Below are positions 55,410 to 64,000 of a stretch of 64,000 bases of DNA, one piece after another. The translations under genes and the position numbers were made by a program. Positions within the stretch are counted from its first letter, which is position 1, and each line of letters begins with the position of its first letter. The notes beneath the pieces were generated by a model. That model searched no databases. It was given only the letters and a program-made list of their open reading frames with translations, and was not told the origin of the DNA. The stretch is from NCBI RefSeq assembly GCF_008806345.1, contig NZ_VZZJ01000010.1:62001-126000 (forward strand), written 5' to 3'. The stretch is from Methylobacterium planeticum. Lineage in GTDB: Bacteria > Pseudomonadota > Alphaproteobacteria > Rhizobiales > Beijerinckiaceae.

Positions 55410-56468
55410 ATGAAGCTGTTCCGGTGTCAGTTCTGCGCCAACATCCTGTACTTTGAGAACCGGGCCTGCGAGCGTTGCGGCCACCGCCTGGCTTATCTTC
55501 CGGAAACCGGCACGCTCTCAGCGCTCGAACCTGCCGGCAACGGGGTCTGGGCGCCCTTGGCCGTTCCGGATCGCCCGAGCCGCTTCTGCGCCAACGCTGC
55601 TCACGACGCCTGCAACTGGCTCGTGCCGCCGGGATCATCGGATCCATTCTGTCTCGCCTGCCGTCACAACGGCACGATTCCGGATGTCAGCGATCTCCCG
55701 TCCCTATTCGCATGGCAGCAGATGGAATTCGCCAAGCACCGGCTGTTCTACACGCTCTTGCGCTGGACCCTGCCACTCAAGACACGCACGGAAGATCCCC
55801 AGCACGGGCTGATCTTCAACTTCCTCGCCGATCCGCCCGCGAGCGGGCCCAAGGTGATGACCGGGCACGACGACGGCGTGATCACGATCGCCCTCGTGGA
55901 GGCCAACGATGCGGAGCGCGAGAAGCGACGCTCAGCCATGGGCGAGCCCTACCGGACGCTGATCGGGCACTTCCGGCACGAGGTCGGCCATCATTACTGG
56001 GACATCCTGGTGCGGGACCAGGGCAGGCTCGAAGCCTGCCGAGCCGTGTTCGGCGATGACACGCAGAGCTACACGGTGGCGCTCGAGCGCCACTACGCGC
56101 AGGGCGCCCCGCCCGATTGGCGCGAGCATTACGTATCGTCCTACGCCACGATGCACCCCTGGGAGGATTTCGCCGAGACCTGGGCGCATTACCTCCACAT
56201 CATCGACACCCTGGAGATGGCGAGCGCCTTCGGTCTCCAGGTGCAGCCGGCGGTCGACACGCAGGGTGAGATCTCGGCCCGGATCGACTTCGATCCCTAT
56301 GCGGCGCAGGGGATCCGACAGATCATCGACGCTTGGCTGCCCTTCGTCTTCGCGATCAACAGCGTCAACCGCGCGATGGGCATCAGCGACCTCTATCCCT
56401 TCGTGCTGGCGCCCGAAGTGGTGGGCAAGCTCGGCTTCATCCACGACTTGGTGCATGGCCGGGCCTGA
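55410..56468 (+). CDS. Putative zinc-binding metallopeptidase with zinc-ribbon N-terminus
   Basis: 352 residues. N-terminal zinc ribbon [20 protein letters not shown] (two CxxC pairs), further Cys pair CLAC near residue 90, then a peptidase-like domain with [14 protein letters not shown] (HExxH variant HEVGH plus His) near residue 190 and a downstream Glu in [16 protein letters not shown]. This matches the putative zinc metallopeptidase family (Peptidase_Mx type). Cytoplasmic; substrate unknown. Precedes coaD by 88 bases. Confidence 0.85.
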   Translation: MKLFRCQFCANILYFENRACERCGHRLAYLPETGTLSALEPAGNGVWAPLAVPDRPSRFCANAAHDACNWLVPPGSSDPFCLACRHNGTIPDVSDLPSLFAWQQMEFAKHRLFYTLLRWTLPLKTRTEDPQHGLIFNFLADPPASGPKVMTGHDDGVITIALVEANDAEREKRRSAMGEPYRTLIGHFRHEVGHHYWDILVRDQGRLEACRAVFGDDTQSYTVALERHYAQGAPPDWREHYVSSYATMHPWEDFAETWAHYLHIIDTLEMASAFGLQVQPAVDTQGEISARIDFDPYAAQGIRQIIDAWLPFVFAINSVNRAMGISDLYPFVLAPEVVGKLGFIHDLVHGRA

Positions 56469-56556
56469 CGCCGCTTCGACCGGAACGGTGCGGAGCGGCG
56501 TCAGGCCCGGCGTCGGCGGTTCCGTTGACGGACGAAATGCTCTACGCCGACCGGCG

Positions 56557-57054
56557 ATGATCCGAACCGCCCTCTACGCCGGCTCCTTCGACCCGGTTAC
56601 CAATGGTCACCTCGACGTCGTGCGCCAGGCGTGCCGCCTGGTACCGAACCTCGTGATCGCGATCGGCGTCCATCCGGGCAAGGCGCCGCTCTTCACCGCC
56701 GAGGAGCGCGCCGACCTCCTGCGCGAGACCTGCGCGCCGCTCGCGGCCGTGGAAGGCACCAGCCTCGAGATCGCGACCTTCGACGACCTTGCGGTCAGCG
56801 CGGCACGCCGGTTCGGCGCGACCCTGTTCATCCGGGGTCTGCGCGACGGTACAGACCTCGACTACGAGATGCAGCTCGCCGGCATGAACGCCGCGATGGC
56901 GCCGGAGGTGCAGACGGTCTTCCTGCCGGCCTCGATCCAAGTCCGGCCGATCACCGCCACGCTCGTGCGCCAGATCGCCGCCATGGGCGGCGATGTCGCG
57001 CCGTTCGTGCCGCCGAGCGTCGCAGATCGGCTCGCTGCCCGTTTCAAACCCTGA
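56557..57054 (+). CDS. coaD: Phosphopantetheine adenylyltransferase
   Basis: 165 residues, standard Coa[21 protein letters not shown] (nucleotidyl transferase TxGH motif form) at the N-terminus, [19 protein letters not shown] in the middle, and [20 protein letters not shown] at the end (ISSTxVR motif). It makes dephospho-CoA from 4'-phosphopantetheine and ATP. The ATG is at 56557. The order gyrA...coaD-cyclophilins is a conserved alphaproteobacterial neighbourhood. Confidence 0.96.
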   Translation: MIRTALYAGSFDPVTNGHLDVVRQACRLVPNLVIAIGVHPGKAPLFTAEERADLLRETCAPLAAVEGTSLEIATFDDLAVSAARRFGATLFIRGLRDGTDLDYEMQLAGMNAAMAPEVQTVFLPASIQVRPITATLVRQIAAMGGDVAPFVPPSVADRLAARFKP

Positions 57055-57101
57055 TCCGGTGTGGCAGGACTGCGCCCGCCCTTGAAGGAGAACCCTCGCT
57101 G

Positions 57102-57653
57102 ATGAATCGTCGGAATGCCGTCCTCGTGCTCGCGCTCACCGTCGCGCTCGGGCTCTCCTCCGCGGCCCGGGCGGCGGATGAAAACACCATCTACCTCGAC
57201 ACGAAGGACGGACGCGTCACGATCGAGCTGCGGCCCGATCTTGCGCCAAAGCACGTCAAGCAGCTCAGGACCCTCATCAGTCAGGGCTTCTACAACGGCC
57301 TGAAGTTCCACCGCGTCATGGACGGCTTCATGGCCCAGACCGGTGACCCGAACGGCAACGGCACGGGCGGATCGAGCCTGCCCAACATCCCGGCCGAGTT
57401 CTCGTCCTCGCAGTTCCGCCGGGGCACCCTCGGCATGGCCCGTTCCTCCGATCCGAACTCGGCCAACTCGCAGTTCTTCATCTGCCTCGGCGACGCGCCC
57501 TTCCTCAACGGGCAGTATACGGTGATCGGCCTTGTCTCGAGCGGCATGGATGTCGTCGACAAGATCAAGAAGGCAGCGCCCGGCGCGCCGGGCGGCGCCG
57601 TCCAGAACCCGGACAAGATCGTCAAGATGCAGCTCGCCGAGAAGGCGAAGTAG
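57102..57653 (+). CDS. Exported cyclophilin-type peptidylprolyl isomerase
   Basis: 183 residues from ATG 57102 with AAGGAG upstream. Signal peptide AVLVLALTVALGLSSAARAA, then cyclophilin core: YNGLKFHRVMDGFMAQTGDP (catalytic Arg), GTLGMARSSDPNSANSQFFICLGDAPFLNGQYTVIG motifs. It accelerates proline isomerisation of proteins in the periplasm. First of two cyclophilin genes separated by one small gene. Confidence 0.94.
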   Translation: MNRRNAVLVLALTVALGLSSAARAADENTIYLDTKDGRVTIELRPDLAPKHVKQLRTLISQGFYNGLKFHRVMDGFMAQTGDPNGNGTGGSSLPNIPAEFSSSQFRRGTLGMARSSDPNSANSQFFICLGDAPFLNGQYTVIGLVSSGMDVVDKIKKAAPGAPGGAVQNPDKIVKMQLAEKAK

Positions 57654-57708
57654 CGTGCGGCGGGGCATGCCCGGCCTCGCTGACTGATGCGGCTGGGCGC
57701 GGCGTGTC

Positions 57709-58179
57709 GTGATCGTGCGCAAAGCCGCCCTGGCCTTTGTCCTGACCGCACTCGGGCTTCCGCATTCCGGGGCCGCGCAAAGCGAGGAGCCGCTTCAGCC
57801 GCCCCTCAGCCTTCCGCAGACCCTGCGGGGTACGGTCGTTGTCCCGCTGTCCGAGAGACCGGCGGTTGCGGCCGATACCCTCCCGGAGCTTTTCCTGGTG
57901 CTCGTCGCCTGTTGGACGGCACCGACGGGATTGGAGAGACTGGAGGACGTCCAGATCACGGCGCGGATGTCGCTGCGCCAGGACGGGACACTGGTCGGGC
58001 CGCCCCGCATCACCTTCGCGGCGGGGGCGCCAACAGCCGGCAGCCGCAACCTTCTGGTGCGCGTGACACTTGGCGCAATCCGGCGCTGCATGCCGGCACA
58101 CATCACCCCCGCCCTCGGGCGGGCGATCGCGGGGCGCCCCTTGGCGCTGCGTTTCATCTATCGGGGACCTGACCGGTAA
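57709..58179 (+). CDS. Small exported protein with TonB/TolA C-terminal-like domain
   Basis: 156 residues from GTG 57709 (GTG 57715 possible). Signal peptide ALAFVLTALGLPHSGAAQ. The mature part has ACWTAPTG, DVQITARMSLRQDGTLVGPP, LLVRVTLGAIRRCMPAHITP and AGRPLALRFIYRGP: the same order as the C-terminal domain of TolA/TonB-like proteins (strand with LxxDG, then AxxAIxxCxP). It is probably periplasmic. It lies 12 bases before a cytoplasmic cyclophilin gene. Function not known. Confidence 0.65.
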   Translation: MIVRKAALAFVLTALGLPHSGAAQSEEPLQPPLSLPQTLRGTVVVPLSERPAVAADTLPELFLVLVACWTAPTGLERLEDVQITARMSLRQDGTLVGPPRITFAAGAPTAGSRNLLVRVTLGAIRRCMPAHITPALGRAIAGRPLALRFIYRGPDR

Positions 58180-58191
58180 AGGAGTAAGAGA

Positions 58192-58650
58192 ATGGCCGAC
58201 AACGAGACCATCGTACTGGAGACCACCAAGGGCCGCGTCGTCATCGCGCTGCGCCCCGACCTCGCGCCGAACCATGTCGAGCGCATCAAGACCCTGACGG
58301 AGCAGGGCTTCTACGACGGCGTGCCCTTCCACCGGGTCATCGACGGCTTCATGGCTCAGACCGGCGATCCGACCGGAACGGGGTCGGGCGGCTCGGACCT
58401 CCCTGACCTGAACGCCGAGTTCAACAGTGAGCCGCACGTGCGCGGCACCTGCTCGATGGCCCGCACGAACTTCCCCCACTCGGCGAACTCGCAGTTCTTC
58501 ATCTGCTTCGGCGATGCCCGCTTCCTCGACAAGCAGTACACGGTCTGGGGCAAGGTCGTCGAAGGGATGGACATCGTCGATACGATCAAGCGCGGCGAGC
58601 CGGTCCGCGATCCCGACAAGATCGTCAAGGCGACGGTCGCGGCCGCGTAA
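58192..58650 (+). CDS. ppiB: Cytoplasmic cyclophilin-type peptidylprolyl isomerase
   Basis: 152 residues, no signal peptide. YDGVPFHRVIDGFMAQTGDP, GTCSMARTNFPHSANSQFFI and LDKQYTVWGKVVEGMDIVD are canonical cyclophilin. It closely resembles the exported paralogue 540 bases upstream, so the two probably arose by duplication and differ in compartment. Strong hairpin terminator follows. Confidence 0.95.
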   Translation: MADNETIVLETTKGRVVIALRPDLAPNHVERIKTLTEQGFYDGVPFHRVIDGFMAQTGDPTGTGSGGSDLPDLNAEFNSEPHVRGTCSMARTNFPHSANSQFFICFGDARFLDKQYTVWGKVVEGMDIVDTIKRGEPVRDPDKIVKATVAAA

Positions 58651-58673
58651 CGTTCCACGCCGTCGATGGTGAT

Positions 58674-58707
58674 CGAAGGGCTCGCGCAGGTCTGCGCGAG
58701 CCCTTCG
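58674..58707. terminator. Bidirectional terminator hairpin
   Basis: Perfect 16-bp inverted repeat CGAAGGGCTCGCGCAG / CTGCGCGAGCCCTTCG around GT, between convergent ppiB and mobA. A second 7-bp hairpin (AGAGGCC / GGCCTCT, 58718-58737) reaches the mobA stop. Confidence 0.8.
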
Positions 58708-58735
58708 CGCATCTCAGAGAGGCCATGCCCGGCCT

Positions 58736-59353
58736 CTACGGGACTCCGATCCGCGCAAGAAGCGCTTCGGCAACGCCGATATCCTCCGGCGTGTTCACGT
58801 TGAGGAATGGATCGACGGGCTCGATCGGCCATTCCGCCGCAGCGGCACCGTGGCGGGCGAGGTAGGCGCCGACACGGCGCTCGTCGCGCTCGACCAGCGC
58901 CGTCCGGAGATCGGCACGGAGCGAGACGGCCCAGAGGGCGGTCGTGAAATGCTGGCGTCCGCCCGAGGCCGAGACGGCGATCGGGGCTCCCGATTGCGTT
59001 CGGACAGCATCGAGGCGCGCGACGAGATCGCCCGGCAGGAAGGGCGCATCGCCCGACACGCTGGCGACTTGGTGGACATCGGGGTTTCGCTCGGCCGCGT
59101 GGTCGAGTGCGGCGAGAATGCCGGCGAGGGGGCCGGGATTGCCCGGGATCCCGTCCGGCACGATCGTCAGGTCGTGCGGGAACCGGGCGGGATCGCCGTT
59201 CGCATTCAGGATGAGCCCCGCGTCGCATTGCGGCGCGAAGCGGCCGATCACGCGATCGAGGAGGGTGCGACCTGCGAGCATCCGCAGCGGCTTGTCGCCT
59301 CCCCCCATCCGGCGGGCCAACCCACCCGCGAGGATCACCCCAACGGTGGTCAC
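58736..59353 (-). CDS. mobA: Molybdenum cofactor guanylyltransferase
   Basis: 205 residues starting with GTG 59353. MobA motifs: VILAGGLARRMGGGDKPLRM (GTP binding), NANGDPARF, VPDGIPGNPGPLAGILAALD, SVSGDAPFLPGDLV and the C-terminal PFLNVNTPEDI. It attaches GMP to molybdopterin to make the bis-MGD cofactor used by formate and nitrate dehydrogenases/reductases. Only 4 bases after the mrp stop, so co-transcribed with mrp. Confidence 0.93.
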   Translation of the reverse strand: MTTVGVILAGGLARRMGGGDKPLRMLAGRTLLDRVIGRFAPQCDAGLILNANGDPARFPHDLTIVPDGIPGNPGPLAGILAALDHAAERNPDVHQVASVSGDAPFLPGDLVARLDAVRTQSGAPIAVSASGGRQHFTTALWAVSLRADLRTALVERDERRVGAYLARHGAAAAEWPIEPVDPFLNVNTPEDIGVAEALLARIGVP

Positions 59354-59357
59354 GGCA

Positions 59358-60491
59358 TCACTCGATCACGATCGTCGGCGCGGTGCGGCCGCTCGGGGCT
59401 CCCGAGAGGTTTTTCCAGAGGGTTCGGGCGATCTCGCGATAGACCTGCGCCTGCTGTCCCTCGGGATCCGTCGCCACGACGGGGCGACCCGAATCCGAGG
59501 TTTCCCGGATCGTCATGTTGAGCGGGACCTCGCCCAGGAACGGCACGCCGAGGCGCTCCGCCTCCGCGCGTGCCCCCCCATGTCCGAAAATGTGCGAGGC
59601 CTGCCCGCAATGGGGGCAGATGAAGGTCGCCATGTTCTCGATCACGCCGAGGATCGGAACCGCGACCTTGCGGAACATGGTCACGCCGCGGCGCGCGTCG
59701 ATGAGCGCGAGATCCTGGGGCGTGGAGACGATGACCGCACCCGACAGGGGCGTCGCCTGCGCCATGGTGAGCTGCGCGTCGCCTGTGCCGGGCGGCATGT
59801 CCACCAGAAGAACGTCGAGTTCGCCCCAGGCGACTTCGCGCAGCATCTGGGTGATGGCCGACTGGACCATCGGCCCTCGCCAGATCATCGCGGATTCCGG
59901 CTCGATCAGGAAGCCGATCGACATCACCTTGAGGCCGTAGCCCTGCATCGGCTCGAGGGTTCGTCCCTCGATGACCCGCGGCTTGCCGGAGAGGCCGAAC
60001 AGCTTCGGCACGGAAGGCCCATAGATGTCCGCGTCGAGAAGCCCGACCTTCAGCCCTTGGGCCAGGAGCGCCAGCGCGAGATTGCACGCCGTCGTCGATT
60101 TACCGACGCCGCCCTTGCCCGAGGCGACCGCAACGATGTGGCGCACGCCGGGCAGCGCCGGGCCGGGACCGGGTGCGGCTCCGCGTGGCGGCGCGGCGGG
60201 CCGCGCAGTCTGCGGCGCGGGCTGCTGCGGCACGTTGGGTCCCCGTTCGGAGGTCAGGCTCGCGAAGACGCCCGACACCCCGGGCATCGCCAGGACGGCA
60301 CCCTCGGCACGCCGCCGAACCGGCTCGAAGCGCTCCGCCTCGCTCGGATCGACGAGGATCGAGAACATGACGCGGTTCGTCGGATCCACCACCACCTGCG
60401 AGAGGCGGCCCGACCCCGGCAGCGTGGTGCCGCCGGCATCCACCGTGATGGTCGCGAGCGCCCGGAGCACGTCTTCTCGGGTGATGGCCAA
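59358..60491 (-). CDS. mrp: Mrp/ApbC P-loop Fe-S carrier
   Basis: 377 residues from TTG 60491, chosen because AGGAG lies 7 bases upstream and the next residues (AITREDVLRALATITV) match the family N-terminal MIP18-like domain; upstream sequence is Arg/Pro-rich. A Pro/Ala linker leads to the ATPase: VASGKGGVGKSTTACNLALA, LDADIYGPSVPKLFGL, DMPPGTGDAQLTMAQ and the Fe-S CxxC in ICPHCGQ. It carries and inserts iron-sulfur clusters. First gene of the mrp-mobA operon. Confidence 0.93.
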   Translation of the reverse strand: MAITREDVLRALATITVDAGGTTLPGSGRLSQVVVDPTNRVMFSILVDPSEAERFEPVRRRAEGAVLAMPGVSGVFASLTSERGPNVPQQPAPQTARPAAPPRGAAPGPGPALPGVRHIVAVASGKGGVGKSTTACNLALALLAQGLKVGLLDADIYGPSVPKLFGLSGKPRVIEGRTLEPMQGYGLKVMSIGFLIEPESAMIWRGPMVQSAITQMLREVAWGELDVLLVDMPPGTGDAQLTMAQATPLSGAVIVSTPQDLALIDARRGVTMFRKVAVPILGVIENMATFICPHCGQASHIFGHGGARAEAERLGVPFLGEVPLNMTIRETSDSGRPVVATDPEGQQAQVYREIARTLWKNLSGAPSGRTAPTIVIE

Positions 60492-60763
60492 GGGCAAACT
60501 CCTGATCTTCCGAGGGGGCGGTCTGACACCCTGCGCCTGCCCGCCGTCGCTCGCAAACCCTGTAACCCGCCTTCCCTGCGCCGCGCCAGAGCCGACGCCC
60601 GCGCCCCGACGTGCCGGAGGGATCACCGGCCGGGCCCCGCTGCCGCGAAACCATCGCGGGGCTTGTCCGTTGTCGAGACGATCTTCGGGCCCCCGGCGGC
60701 CGGAGCGCAAACCGGCGCTCCGCCGATCCGGGCGCCTGCCAGACGAGTTGGAGACTTTTTTCC

Positions 60764-61267
60764 ATGCACCAGGGCAACCATCGCGACCATGAGGGCGCGA
60801 AGAAGCTGTTCGAACTGATCAAGGACGTGAAGGTGGCGATGATGACCACCGCAGATCCCGACGGGAAGCTCTACAGCCGCCCGATGTGGTGCCAGGACGC
60901 CGATGAGAACGGCGACCTGTGGTTCTTCACCAAGCTGCACTCACCGAAGACCGCTGAGATCAGCAAGGACAACCAAGTCAACCTCGCCTACTCCGATCCG
61001 TCGAGCCAGACCTACGTCTCGGTCGCCGGCAAGGCCGAGATTGTGACCGATCAGGCGACGATCAATGACAAGTGGAGCGAGGCCCTCAAGACGTGGTTCC
61101 CGAACGGCAAGGAGGACCCGGAGGTCGCACTCCTGCGCGTCCATCCCGAGAAGGGCGAGTACTGGGACAGCCCGAATTCGACGATGCTGCACATCTACGG
61201 GTACGTGAAGGCTGCGGTGACCGGCGAGAGCCCAAAGACCGAGACCAAGAAGGTCAATCTCGCCTGA
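60764..61267 (+). CDS. Pyridoxamine 5'-phosphate oxidase-like general stress protein
   Basis: 167 residues from ATG 60764. PNPOx-like split barrel: KLFELIKDVKVAMMTTADPD, LYSRPMWCQDADENGDLWFF, TKLHSPKTAEISKDNQVNLA, YVSVAGKAEIVTD and EYWDSPNSTMLHIYGYVKAA. It matches the general stress protein 26 type of flavin-binding proteins. Cytoplasmic; usually responds to stress, with no known substrate. Strong terminator after the stop. Confidence 0.88.
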   Translation: MHQGNHRDHEGAKKLFELIKDVKVAMMTTADPDGKLYSRPMWCQDADENGDLWFFTKLHSPKTAEISKDNQVNLAYSDPSSQTYVSVAGKAEIVTDQATINDKWSEALKTWFPNGKEDPEVALLRVHPEKGEYWDSPNSTMLHIYGYVKAAVTGESPKTETKKVNLA

Positions 61268-61300
61268 ACCGTTCGACGGCGACGAGGCCTTGTCACGTTG

Positions 61301-61330
61301 GGGGGCGCCTCCGAGGGGCGCCCCCTTCTT
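61301..61330 (+). terminator. Intrinsic terminator
   Basis: Perfect 9-bp stem GGGGGCGCC / GGCGCCCCC, 7-base loop, then TTCTTT, 33 bases after the PNPOx-like gene. Confidence 0.85.
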
Positions 61331-61418
61331 TGCAGGGCAGAGCCGATCCCGGCCGACTTGACCGCAGGGCTGCCGCACCGTTCAACGGGAAAACGGCCGC
61401 AGGCGGGACTGCCAGACG

Positions 61419-62711
61419 ATGATCGACCTCGCGACCCGGGTGTACAACCACACCTGGAAGATCGACCCGATCGTTCGGTCGCTGCTCGACACTGATTTCT
61501 ACAAACTGTTGATGGCGCAGACGATTTTTCGTCGCCATCGCGACACCAGCGTCACCTTCGGCATCCAGAACCGAACGCGGCGCGTGCGTATCGCCGACTT
61601 CGTCGATGTCGGCGAGCTGCGTGAGCAACTCGACCACGCCCGCTCCCTGCGCCTGACACGCGGAGAATCCACTTGGCTCCGCGGCAACACGTTCTACGGC
61701 AAGCGCCAGATGTTCTCGGCCGAGTTCATGGATTGGCTCGAGGGTTTCCGGTTGCCCGAATACGAGCTGGAGGTGCGTGACGGACAATACGCCCTGACCT
61801 TCCACGGCCCGTGGATCGAGACGACCATGTGGGAGGTTCCGGCGCTCGCGATCCTCAACGAGCTGCGCTCGCGCGGTGTCCTGCGCGACATGGGCAAGTT
61901 CGACCTGCAGATGCTCTATGCCCGCGCCATGACGCGCGTATGGGAGAAAATCGAGCGCCTCAAGGCCTTGCCCGATCTCTCGATCGCGGATTTCGGCACG
62001 CGCCGCCGCCACAGCTTCCTGTGGCAGGATTGGTGCGTCGAGGCGATGAGCGCAGGACTCGGCGCGCGGTTCCTGGGCACCTCGAATTGCCTGATCGCCC
62101 TGCGTCGGGAGGTCGAGGCGGTCGGCACCAACGCCCACGAGTTGCCGATGGTCTACGCGGCGATGGCGGAAGACGACGCCGCGCTGGCTCAAGCGCCCTA
62201 CGATGTCCTGCGGGACTGGCAGCAGGATTACGCGGGAAATTTGCTGGTCGTGCTTCCCGATACCTACGGGACGACGGGATTCCTCGCCGATGCGCCCGAT
62301 TGGTTGACCGCCTGGACCGGCATTCGCATCGATTCGAAGAACCCGATCGCGGGTGGCGAGGAAGTGATCGCCTGGTGGCAGGCGCGCGGGTGCGACCCGA
62401 CGACGAAGCTCGCGATCTTCTCCGACGGCCTCGACATCGACACGATCGAGCAGATCCACGCCCATTTCCACGGCCGCCTGCGCATCGGCTACGGCTGGGG
62501 CACGCTCCTGACCAACGACTTCCGGGGACTGGGCCAGGACGGCCGCCTCGACCCGATCTCGATCGTCTGCAAGGTGATCGAGGCGAATGGGCGCCCGGCA
62601 GTGAAGATCTCCGACAACCCCACCAAGGCGATCGGACCGGAGGCGGAGATCGCCCGATACCAGCGCGTCTTCGGCACAGGCGGGCAGGTGGTCACCCCGG
62701 TCGTCGTGTGA
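61419..62711 (+). CDS. pncB: Nicotinate phosphoribosyltransferase
   Basis: 430 residues, normal PncB. Motifs: [71 protein letters not shown] (active-site His region), [11 protein letters not shown] and [12 protein letters not shown]. It makes nicotinate mononucleotide from nicotinate and PRPP with ATP, in NAD salvage. Monocistronic between two hairpin-rich gaps. Confidence 0.95.
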   Translation: MIDLATRVYNHTWKIDPIVRSLLDTDFYKLLMAQTIFRRHRDTSVTFGIQNRTRRVRIADFVDVGELREQLDHARSLRLTRGESTWLRGNTFYGKRQMFSAEFMDWLEGFRLPEYELEVRDGQYALTFHGPWIETTMWEVPALAILNELRSRGVLRDMGKFDLQMLYARAMTRVWEKIERLKALPDLSIADFGTRRRHSFLWQDWCVEAMSAGLGARFLGTSNCLIALRREVEAVGTNAHELPMVYAAMAEDDAALAQAPYDVLRDWQQDYAGNLLVVLPDTYGTTGFLADAPDWLTAWTGIRIDSKNPIAGGEEVIAWWQARGCDPTTKLAIFSDGLDIDTIEQIHAHFHGRLRIGYGWGTLLTNDFRGLGQDGRLDPISIVCKVIEANGRPAVKISDNPTKAIGPEAEIARYQRVFGTGGQVVTPVVV

Positions 62712-62759
62712 GGCTCTGCGCGCGTACCGCACGGTGCGTCATACGCGACGCATCTCCCT

Positions 62760-62860
62760 CGGATCCGCGATCACGGATCCGTGACAATCCTGGCGATCGG
62801 CAAGGATCGTTTGGCCGACGACGCCGTTCCTCAGGCGGCGACGCCCAGCCGAGGAACGGC
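62760..62860. repeat. Two inverted repeats downstream of pncB
   Basis: CGGATCCG-N6-CGGATCCG (62760-62781), made of the GGATCC core also seen at 27057 and 46482, and a perfect 10-bp GCCGTTCCTC-N18-GAGGAACGGC (62823-62860). They lie between pncB and the next start. The first could end pncB transcription; the second is 36 bases before ATG 62896 and could be an operator or leader hairpin. Confidence 0.6.
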
Positions 62861-62895
62861 ACCGTCGCCCGCGTAGCGTTCGAGACGGGATCGGA

Positions 62896-64000
62896 ATGGC
62901 CAGAGACACGAGTTCGGAGGTATCCCTCGTCCCGCCGCGCCCGACACGCATAGCCGCCGCCGAGGTTCCGAAAGCGGCGCTCGCCTCGCCGATCGTCGTC
63001 GGGGCGGCCATCGTGGCGATCCTGTATTTCGGGCGCGAGATCTTCATCCCCATCGCGATCGCGGTCCTGCTGTCCTTCGTGCTGGGGCCGATCGTGAACC
63101 TCCTGCGGCGGCTCAGGCTCCCGCGGATCGTCGCGGTCGGCATCGCGGTAGCGGCGACCCTCGGCATCGTCGCGGCGCTAGCGACCCTGATCGGCGTGCA
63201 ACTCGCAGACCTCGCGCAGGACGTGCCCCGCTACCGCACCACCATCGAGCGCAAGGTTGAGGGCTTGCGCGACAGCCCGGTCGGTCAGGCCACCAGCTAC
63301 GTCGCCAATATCGGTCGCGCGATCCATCAGGCCGGCAACAGCAACGAGGACAGCGCGGTCAAGGCCCCGCCGGCCTCTGCTGCGCCGGAACCCAAGCCCG
63401 TCATCGTCGAGATGAAGGACCGCCCGCCCGGGCCGATCGAGATGGCCGGCACCGTGCTGTCACCGGTGCTTCATCCCCTCGCCATCACGGGTATCGTCTT
63501 CGTGGTGCTCCTCTTCATCCTGATGCAGCGTGAGGATCTGCGCGACCGGATGATCCGGCTTGCCGGATCGAGCGACCTTCACCGGACGACGCTCGCGATG
63601 GATGACGCTGCCCGGCGCCTGAGCCGCTACTTCCTCGTCCAACTCGCGTTGAATGCCTGTTTCGGCCTCGTCGTCGGGGTCGGGCTCTACCTGATCGGCG
63701 TTCCGAACCCCGTCCTCTGGGGCATCTTCTCGGCGCTGATGCGCTTCGTGCCCTATGCGGGCGCCTTCCTCTCCGCCGTGTTTCCCCTGGCGCTCGCCGC
63801 TGCGGTCGATCCCGGCTGGGGCATGGTGATCGCCACCGCGATCCTATTCCTGATCCTCGAACCGCTTGTCGGGCAGATCGTCGAGCCCATGCTCTACGGA
63901 CACTCGACGGGCCTCTCGCCCTTCGCGGTGCTGGTGTCGGCCCTGTTCTGGACGTGGTTGTGGGGACCGATCGGGCTCTTGCTCTCGACCCCGCTCACCG
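62896..64000 (+). CDS. AI-2E family transporter (3'-truncated)
   Basis: 368 residues visible from ATG 62896; still open at the window end. AI-2E/PerM/TqsA pattern: IPIAIAVLLSFVLGPIVNLL in the first helices, a hydrophilic loop (about residues 110-180) with a Pro/Ala-rich insert, ITGIVFVVLLFILMQREDLR, YFLVQLALNACFGLVVGVGL, PNPVLWGIFSALMRFVPYAG (family signature) and EPLVGQIVEPMLYGHSTGLS. Inner membrane; members export AI-2, Na+/Li+ or other solutes, so the substrate is open. Confidence 0.9.
   Translation, partial: MARDTSSEVSLVPPRPTRIAAAEVPKAALASPIVVGAAIVAILYFGREIFIPIAIAVLLSFVLGPIVNLLRRLRLPRIVAVGIAVAATLGIVAALATLIGVQLADLAQDVPRYRTTIERKVEGLRDSPVGQATSYVANIGRAIHQAGNSNEDSAVKAPPASAAPEPKPVIVEMKDRPPGPIEMAGTVLSPVLHPLAITGIVFVVLLFILMQREDLRDRMIRLAGSSDLHRTTLAMDDAARRLSRYFLVQLALNACFGLVVGVGLYLIGVPNPVLWGIFSALMRFVPYAGAFLSAVFPLALAAAVDPGWGMVIATAILFLILEPLVGQIVEPMLYGHSTGLSPFAVLVSALFWTWLWGPIGLLLSTPLT

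Overview
The window is high-GC chromosomal DNA from an alphaproteobacterium of the order Hyphomicrobiales, most likely Methylobacterium/Methylorubrum or a close relative. The grounds are the gene content (an ExoR homologue, class II GlpX, the ssb...gyrA-coaD-cyclophilin order, paired small YdcH-type proteins, many Tat and lipoprotein exports), GTG and TTG starts with ATGA/GTGA overlaps, and two exact GAAC-N7-GAAC sites, the LexA box form of this class. I see no rRNA, tRNA, insertion sequence, CRISPR array or integrase.

Layout. 0-6.1 kb: one operon with a branched-chain-amino-acid-type ABC transporter (livH end, a fused livM-livG, livF), an SDR, a divergent shikimate dehydrogenase-like protein and a GMC oxidoreductase. 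6.2-16.2 kb: an accessory stretch with an atypical L,D-transpeptidase-like lipoprotein, an MFS transporter, a LysR/SDR/YCII-like minus-strand group, an ornithine cyclodeaminase-family protein, small hypothetical proteins, a K+ channel with an RCK-like domain and a four-helix membrane protein, ending at a 22-bp tandem repeat. 16.3-29.4 kb: small-molecule and redox catabolism (Zn-alcohol dehydrogenase, catalase-like protein, isochorismatase-like hydrolase, PoxB, LutABC lactate oxidation, transglutaminase-like protein, EutBC ethanolamine ammonia-lyase). 29.8-47.7 kb: core metabolism (ilvD overlapping exoR, xthA, ceramidase-like, hom, glpX, TPR lipoprotein, purEK, two YdcH-type genes, prpE, OYE-like reductase, phosphodiester glycosidase-like protein, Gly/Tyr-rich export, DUF4174 protein, MDR reductase). 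47.7-54.9 kb: DNA metabolism (ssb, an unknown protein, a RecD2-type helicase, gyrA) with the two SOS boxes. 55-64 kb: housekeeping (zinc metallopeptidase, coaD, two cyclophilins, mrp-mobA, a PNPOx-like protein, pncB, and an AI-2E family transporter cut by the window end).

Two points stand out. First, ssb, an unknown 228-residue protein and a RecD2 helicase lie in a row between the usual ssb and gyrA positions, and both ssb and the unknown gene have exact SOS boxes. This looks like a DNA-damage-induced recombination module with a possibly undescribed component. Second, codon third positions shift abruptly inside recD2 near 50,160: about 2-3% A/T before and about 15% after. The other edge falls near 15.8-16.3 kb. 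This suggests that about 34 kb of core chromosome was replaced by DNA from a higher-GC relative, leaving recD2 a mosaic gene.
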